Below, piece after piece: positions 25,001-34,000 of a DNA stretch of 64,000 nucleotides. Below the pieces are notes generated by a model that saw only the letters and a list, made by a program, of their open reading frames with translations, ran no database searches and had not been told where the DNA came from. The translations under genes were made by a program, and so were the position numbers. Source of the DNA: Monodelphis domestica (Eukaryota; Chordata; Mammalia; Didelphimorphia; Didelphidae); assembly GCF_027887165.1 (NCBI RefSeq), contig NC_077228.1, forward strand, positions 209,653,595 to 209,717,594, written 5' to 3'. Each line of letters starts with the position of its first letter. Within the stretch, counting starts at the first letter, position 1.

Positions 25001-28000
25001 ACATGAAAAAGTGTTCTACATCCGTCTTGATTAGAGAAAGGCAAATAACACTGAGGTACCACCTCACACCTAGTAGACTGGCCAATATGGCAGCAAAGGA
25101 AAATGGCAAATGTGGGAGGGGATGTGGCAAAATTGGGACACTAATACACTGCTGGTAGAGTTGTGAATTAATACAACCATTCTGGAGGGCAATTTGGAAT
25201 TATGCACAAAGGGCTTTAAAAGAATGCCTGCTCTTTGAGCCAGCCATACCACTTCTGGGTTTGTACCCCAAAGAGATAATAATGAAAAATACTTGTACAA
25301 AAATATTTATGGCCATGTTCTTTGTGGTGGCAAAAAAATTGGAAAATGGGGGTGTCCATCAATTGGGGAATGGCTGAGCAAATTGTGGTATCTGATGGTG
25401 ATGGAATATTATTGTGCTGAAAGGAATAATGAACTGGAGGAATTTCATGTGAACTGTAATAACTTCTAGGAATTGATGCAGAGCTGAAGGAGAAGAACAT
25501 TATATACAGAAACTGACACACTGTGGCACTATCAAATGTAACAAACTTTTCTACTAGTAGCAATGCAATGTTCCAGGACCATTCTGAAGGACTTATGAGA
25601 AAGAACACTATCCATATAAAGAGAAAGAACTGTGGGAGTAGAAACCCAGAAGAAAAATATATGATTGATCATGTGGTTTGATGGGGATATAATTGGGGGT
25701 TTTGATGTTAAAAGATCAGTCTGCTGCAAATATGAATAACATGGAAATGAGTTTTGAACAATGATACATGTATAACCCAGTGGAATTGCCTGTCAGCTCT
25801 GGGAGGGGGGAAGGAAGGAGGGAAAGAATATGAATCATGTAAACATGGAAAAATATTCTAAATTAATTAACTTTTTAAAATCCTGAACTGAGCTAAGAAT
25901 GTTTTTTCCTACTCCAGAATTTTGCCAAGTCTTGCTGCTGTGGAGACATCAAGGAGGTAGAGAGGAAGTGACATGAAATGTGACCAGGAATTAGGAGAAG
26001 GGACAATGTTTATACTAGGAAAGGACATTTTATAAAGCAATCAGAAGCACACAGGGATAGCACATCTGGCTATCAAGTCTAAAAAGGATGTTAGGAATTG
26101 CTCATCTTAAGGTCAACATCATCTTGCCTTGGGGTAAGAAAAGCAACCAGCTTCTTGAATATACTAGCCAGGGGAAATTCCCCATACTTACCCACTACTT
26201 CTCAGGCCTGGTTGGTCCTTGAACCAAGGGGCCCCTTAGAGGTGCAGCCCAAATTGGGAGAAATAAGCCTAGGAGGCTTACCCAGACACTTCCAATAGGG
26301 CCTGGGTCAAGTAGAGGCTGACCTTGGATGTTTGTAGACCTAATCAATATTCCAGGAGTCTTCAGAGGCAGAAAAGTAGGCTTCAGGATGGTCCTAGCCT
26401 CCAGAGCCCCTTCTTACCTTTTCCCCATCTCCTTCTTTATCCTCAATTTAGATATTTTATCAGCTTTGTGATCCAGTTCCAATTCCATGAGGCCCTGTGC
26501 CAAGCCGCAGGCCACAAAGGCCCCCTACACACATGTAATATATACAGCTCCCAAGAAGCAGGAAAACTCCTGGGGTGAGTGTGCCCACCTGCCCATTTTG
26601 TTTCTCAATTTCCTAAAATGATCAGGGAAAAAGGAAAAGAATATATATATATATATATGTACATACATATATATATATATATATTCTCAAGTATAGCAGC
26701 TCTCTTTGTGGTGGCAAAGAACTGAAAACTGAGGGGATGCCCATTAATTAAAGAATGACTAAATGAATTGTGGCATATGATAGAATACTACTGTGCCATA
26801 AGAAATGATGAGTAGGTTAACTTTTTTTATTTTAAAACAAGCAGAACCAAAAGATCATTATATACAGCAACAGAAATATTATTTGAAGAATTATTTATAT
26901 ATGCCCACCTCCAGTGAAAGAACTGATAAATAGAAATAAAAGATATAGTTTTATATATATATTTGGTCAAATATCTTCTCTAATTGGGAAGGGGGAGGAC
27001 AGAGGGGATGGCCTAATTATTTTATTGTAAAAACAAATAAATAAATTTTAATTTTAAAAATTGGTCTGCAAAAAAGAAAGGAATAAATAGTGGTGATTCT
27101 TAAAAAAAAAGGAAGAAGAAATTCCAAGATATTTTCTGGAAGAGTTAGCCCAAACTTGGGCAAATAGAAAGAATTTATTCATATTATATTCATATATATT
27201 CATATTATAATCTCATGAAAGTCATGTGACTTCAGAACCATAGAAGGTGAACTGGAAGGACTCTTAAGGGTATTTGTCCAACTTTTCATCTTACAGCCCT
27301 GGAAACTGAGTCAACAGGGAGGAGAAATCACATTATCATCTTCCTCACTCATTAATCATCATCTGTAAACCCAAGAAACACAAACCCAGAACTACTAGAT
27401 GCCAGAGCAGGGTTCTTGCTCCTTTGCCATAATTGTCTCCCTAACTGGTATTTGCATGTTAAACACCTTTTAATATATCCTAAGACCATACAGCCTTCTT
27501 CTCTTAAGAAGGGAACTACAAAGGTGGGGGAAAAAAGAAATTGAATATAACAAGCTTCCAATCAATGACAATCTTTAGATTCTCTTTTGTTGTCTTTTGT
27601 CCCCAACCCAAGCTCTCCCAACCTGTTATTTCAAAGTTGATATTTTCTTGTTATTGTTATTCTTCAATGGACCTGATTTATTACTATTTTTTTAAACCTT
27701 ACCTTTTGCCTTAGATTTTATGCTACGTATTCCAAGACAGAAAGAGTGACAAGGGCTAGATGAATGGAGGTTATTTACCCAGGGTCTCAGAGCAAGGAAG
27801 TGTCTGAGGCTAGATTTGAGCCCAGGACCTCTTGTCTCCAGGTGTGACTCTACCTACTGAACCACTTAGCTGCCCTGATCTTATTACTATTAAACTTTCT
27901 CTTGTTTGGGTAGAAATTTTTCCCTGATTTACCAAGGTAGCTTTGAATTTCATTCCCATCCTGTAGAGGTAGACACCATGCCTAATGATATCACAAACAA

Positions 28001-31000
28001 ATTTGATGGCAAAGTCTCAGTTGCTTCGGTTAGGTTATCAAGAAGTATGAATGGAAGAGAGAAAGTTAGGTGACTCAGTAGATAATCAGGCCTGGAGATG
28101 GGAGGTCCTGGGTTCAAATCTGGACTCAGACACTTCCTACCTGTGTGACCCTGGGCATGTCTTTTTAAAGCAGGATTTTCCACTACAATACAACGAAACT
28201 GTAAAGATAGCTAAAAGGAGGAGTTTATGTTTTATTCTAAAGGGACTCTGAGATTTTATCTAGAAGGGAACAGCATTGTTAGATTTGCACTCTAGAAGAG
28301 TTTCTTTGGCAATGTGGAGGATAGAAGGAAATAGAATCTTGAATTAAAAGACCATTGCAACAATACAAACTAGAGATGATGGAGATCCAGACTAAGGGGG
28401 TGGCTGTGTATATTGAATAGATGATAGATAATAGTTAAATGGTTTCAAAACTAATTGAAAGACAGGTCTCAAAGAGCAGTCATTATTGATAAATACCAAT
28501 CTAGTAAAATTCTCCACTGATTTGTCATTTAACCTATGTGTTATTTAACATTTTTATCAGTGACTCAGATGAAGGAATAAATATCATAATCCTATATGCT
28601 CTAATATTCCATCAGATCTGTGGATTGCTATAGTTGGTATTCTCTCCTACAATGTAGATGTATGATAGATGCCTATCATACATTTTCATCTTATGTGACT
28701 CTCATCCATGTTCTCCCATAAGTTATTCATTAAGGCCCTAATGGACTCAATTTCTCTTGATATCATGAGAATACCAGTGGAACCCCTGGAGGGGAAATCA
28801 GCCATATGTCACTTTTGCCACATGACTGACCCACTATCTTTTCTGAACACACCTTTCTTTGGTGTCATCCTTTAAATATCATCCATAACTCCTTGTTTGT
28901 AATATGTTGGGGGTCTCATATCCAATGTGAGCCTTTCCATCACCCTTTGGGTGATCCTCAACTTCAATAAATATCTTGCTTATCAGGTTTGCAGATGGGA
29001 AAGATAGCTTGCATGAATGAATTGGGATGTAAAATTCTCTCAACAGTTCAGAACAATGGACTTCATATGGTAAAATTTAGTAGGGATAAATATAACATTC
29101 TATTAGAGTTTTAAAAATCAGCTATATGTTTTGTATGATTTCACTTGCATAATGGATATCATAATGCTTGCTTTCTCAGTGGGTGGAGGAGGAGCATAAG
29201 GAAGGGAAATAATTTGGAGCTCAAATTTTTAAAAAGAATGTTTAAAAATATGAAAAATTTAAAAATCAGCTGTACAAGTATAGGGGACAATATAATGCAA
29301 TGGAAAGAACACTGGCTCTGAAACCAGAGAACCTGGGTTTGAATCTTGCCTCTGAAACTTAATTGCCATGTGATCTTGGGCAAGCTACTTTAAGGTCACT
29401 GGGCTTCAGTTTTCTCATCTATGAAATGAGAGGATTGGACCCTTTGGAGGTCCCTTTTAACTCTGTGATTTGAAGGGAAGCATAGCCAAGTATATATATG
29501 AGGAAAGAAATGGCTCATGTTCTTCACATATTTGATGAGCATATAGAAATATATATATGTGTGGGTGCATATTTATTTTATACTTTTAAATTTTATTTAA
29601 TTTGTTTTGATTACCATTGAGGACAGAACCAAGAACAATGAATAGAAGTGGCAGAAATAGCATTTCAGGTCAATGTTAGGACAAACTTTCTATCAACTAG
29701 AGATATCTAAAATAGAAGGTGCTGCCCCAAGAGGTAGTGGGTTACCCTGTATTATAAGTCTTCAAGCAAAACTAGGTGACCATTTGTTAGGAAAAAGAGA
29801 TTCTTGGTTAAGTACAGACTAGTCTAGATGATCTCTGATAACCTTTCCTGCTCTGAGATTTTGTAAAAGAGTAGGATTGTGAACAGCCAATGAGTTTTCA
29901 CTTAGAACACAATAGAAAAGATGGCAAAGTGAACACATTCACCAATTGACAAGGAATAGATAACAGAAAACTGAAGAACTATCTGATAGATTATCTAAAA
30001 AGCAATCAACCAACAAGTATTTATTAAGCACCTACTGTGTGCAAAGTATTGCATTAGGTCTGGCGATACAAGAACTTACAATGAAATGAAGCTTATTTGC
30101 AATGAGCTCATATTCAGTGAGTAGCTTCAAAGAGCCCCATGGCTTTAGTTAGGCATTAGCTCTTTCCTTTGAGTATGACCTTGAAGAATACTGACCCAAG
30201 TATTCATGAGAAACATTTAAGCCGTAAGCCCTGCCTAACAAATGAGGGACTTTTACTAAAGGACCTCTAGGATCCTTCTGGATTTGATGGAAAGTAACCT
30301 AACATTTATTAAGGTAAAGGGGCCCTTTGCAACTCACTGAATATGTTGCTCATGAGGATCCCCATTCTTCCTCCCATCATCCCTCCCAGAAAACTAGATA
30401 GCCTCCTTCCTTCAAGGAGAGTCTAAGTGGAAGAGTCACAGTCAAGGAGCTATTGGAGACTCTGGCAAGCTGGGGGCAAGGACTACCTAGGTCAAAATGT
30501 GAGGTGGATTTGGGGTACATTAGAGAACATGCTGTTTTCCCTGACATTACTGATAACAAGGCTGTTCCACTTCAGGGATGTCATGAAACTTGGATTCAGT
30601 AAGCCATGGCCAGAAGCAATGAAGATGATTACTGGACAATATAACATGTCAGCAAAACCTCTCATGGAGTACTTTAAGCCCCTGCTTGACTGGCTCATTG
30701 CAGAGAATGTTCGTAATGAAGAAGTCCTGGGTTGGCCTGAATTTGGCTGCTTCATCTATGATGATGGTACTATTACTACTACTATTACTATCACTACTAC
30801 TATTACAACTACTGCTACTGCTCCTCCTCCTTCTAATGCTACTATTACTGCTACTGCTACTACTACTATTGCTATGACTACTACTACTACTACTACTACC
30901 ACTACCACGACCACTACCACCTAACATTTCATATAGAGCCTACTCTCTGCCAAACAATATGCTAAGCACTTTGCAAATATCAAAATTTTAATATTACACA

Positions 31001-34000
31001 AAAAATTATTCTCATAACAACCTGAGGAGATAGGTGCTATTATTTCCATTTTTACAGATGAGGAAACTGAGGCAGGAATTATATTACTTACCCAGGGTTA
31101 CACAGCTAGTGTCTGAGGCTAGATTTGAACTTGGGAAAATGAGTCTTCCTGACTCCAGGCCCAGTGGACTATCCACTCCACCATCTAACTAACCTAGTTA
31201 GTTAGTGCAGCTTAGATTGGCACCAGCCAAAACCTTGCCTCCAATTTTGGGCCTCAATTCTGGCCTAAATTTCAACCCTATAATATATGTGTGTGTGTAT
31301 GTGTATATATACACATATATGTGCCTGTATTCTACATGTATGTATATACATACACACAGGGTAGCATAGGGATAGAGCGTAGAGCACTATGCCTGGAGTC
31401 TAGAGGATCTGGGTTCATATCTGTCCTCAGACTCTTCTAGATGTATGAACCTGGTCAAGTTGCTTAACCCCAATTGCCTAGCCCTTACCACTCTTCTGCC
31501 TTAGAATCAATACTTAGTATAGGTTTATAATGTTATACTATATCATACATAGTATGGTATAGATTTATACACTATGACTGTGATGGTCAATCTATGGCAC
31601 ACATGCCAAAGATGGCACACAGAGTGTTCTATATGGGCACATGGTCACCCTCTCTACCCCCCCCCAGCTTGTTACTAGAAAGGCAGAAGGACTTGAACAG
31701 ATCTGCTCCCCTTTCCCTTTCCATTGTGCCTGATGACATTTTTTTCTATTCCCCACCCCTCTGCCCAGCAGCCAATGGGAGTGCATGGGGGTTTAGGTGG
31801 GCAGCTCACAGGTGGCAGAGCTGGAGGGGAGCAGAGTGCTCAGGCCACTCCACTCCCCTTCTCTACACTGACTGAGAATATTCCTCATTTCACTGGCCCT
31901 TCTACTATAGTGCAGCAGTGGTGAATCTTTTAAAGATGGTATGCCAGGCCCCACTCCCAACCCACCCACCCCCAGACCAAGTACTACTCTCCCTGCCCCC
32001 TGTACCACCCCTTACCCCAGACAGGAAGGAGGAAGTGCTCCTATTGGCTGCTGGGCAGAGAGGTAAAGAAGTGGGGAATATCCTCAGGTGCACAGAGGAG
32101 AGGGAGGGGAACAGCTCCACCCTGAGACCCTCTGACTTTCTAGTAATGAACTCTGGCAGGTAACTACAGGTGTGCCCACAGAGAGAGCTCTGCATGCCCT
32201 CTGTGGCACCTGTGCCATAGGTTTGCCACTGAGGTATAATAGTATAATACAGATTTATACACTATAGTATAGTATGTAGTATAGATGTTGTTAAGGGTTA
32301 ATGTTTGGTAGGAGTTTGACAAAGTTGAGGACCCTTATCCAGAGTCACATAGCTAATAAGTAGAAAATTATTCTGGGATCCATAAGGTTCCTGAGGAGTT
32401 ATGACACTGTTATCTGTTTTTTATTGTTTATTGTTTGTTTGTTTTTTTTTTTTGCTTATAACACTTACTTCCATCTTAGATCAATACTATGTATTAGTTC
32501 CAAGGCAGAAGAATGAAAAGGGCTACACAATCAAGGTTAAGTGACTTGCCTAGGATCACACAGCTAGGAAGTATTTGAGAACAGATTTGAACCCAGGTTT
32601 TCCTGTCTTTAGACCTGGGTCTCAATCCACCAAGCCTCCTAGTTGTTCCTTCTATTACTTCTTTAAGAAGACAGTAAGACAAGAGGAGCAGAACCAGGAG
32701 AACATTGTACACAGAGATTAATACACTGTGGTATAATCGAACGTAATGGACTTCTCCATTAGTAGGCGTGTAATGTCCCTGAACAATCTGCAGGGATCTA
32801 GGAGAAAAAACACTATTCATAAGCAGAGGACAAACTGTGCGAGTAAAAACAATGAGGAAAAGCAACTGTCTGACTACAGTGGTTGAGGGGACATGACAGA
32901 GGAGAGACTCTAAACGAACACTCTAATGCAAATACTAACAACATGGCAATGAGTTCGAATCAAGAACACATGTGATACCCAGTGGAATCACGCGTCGGCT
33001 ATGGGGGGTGGGGGGGAGGAAAAGAAAATGATCTTTGTCTTTAATGAATAATGCCTGGAAATGACCAAATAAAATATTATAAAATTTAAAAATATATATT
33101 AAAAAAAGAAGACAGTAAGAACTTAGCTAAGTAATACAATGGATAGAGAGATAGACCTGGAGTTGGGAGGACCTGGGTTCAAATCTGTTCTCAAATACTT
33201 CCTAGCTGTGTGATCCTAGGCAAGTTACTTAACTTTGATTGCCTAGCCATTGTCATTCTTCTTTAGAATTGATACTAAGTCAGGAGGTAAAGATTAAAAA
33301 AAAAAGATAGAGGCAGTGGCAAGAGTGACAGGAGACAGTCATTTATGGCACATAAGTGTTAGACATTCACCTTTAACAATGTATCTGCTATAGTATATCA
33401 TATATGGTATAGTATAGATTTATATAGTATAGTATAAAGTTTAGTATATTTATATAGTATAGACTTATACACAATTATATAGTATATCATATATGGTAGA
33501 GTATAGATTTATACACTTTAGTATAGCATAGATTTATATGCTATAGTATAATATATCATATATGGTATCATATAGATTTATATAGTATAGCATATAGTAT
33601 AGCTTTATACCCTGTTGTATAGTATATCATATATGGTAGAGTATGGATTTATACATTATAATATAGTATACAGTATAGATTTATATGCTATAGTATAATA
33701 TATCATATATGGTATAGTATAGATTTATATAGTATAGCATATAGTATAGCTTTATACCCTGTTGTATAGTATATCATATATGGTAGAGTATGGATTTATA
33801 CATTATAATATAGTATACAGTATAGATTTATATGCTATAGTATAATATATCGTATATGGTATAGTATAGATTTCTACATTATAGTATAGTATATAATATA
33901 GATTTATACACTAAAATATAGTATACAATATAGATTTATACACTATTTTATAGTACATCACATATGGTACAGTATAGATTTACATGCTGTAGTATAGTAT

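Larger units (their letters stand above)
32307..33374 (+). repeat. Local duplication, copy A (in ACE3 intron 13)
   Basis: Shares its order with 36076-36643: 'cacatagctaataagtagaaaattattctggg', 'ggttcctgaggagttatgac', reverse MAR1, 'caagcctcctagttgtt', forward MAR1, 'ggcagtggcaagagtgac', 'tttatggcacataagtgttagac'. It additionally contains the L1 at 32680-33105. TA satellite lies on both sides. Confidence 0.85.
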
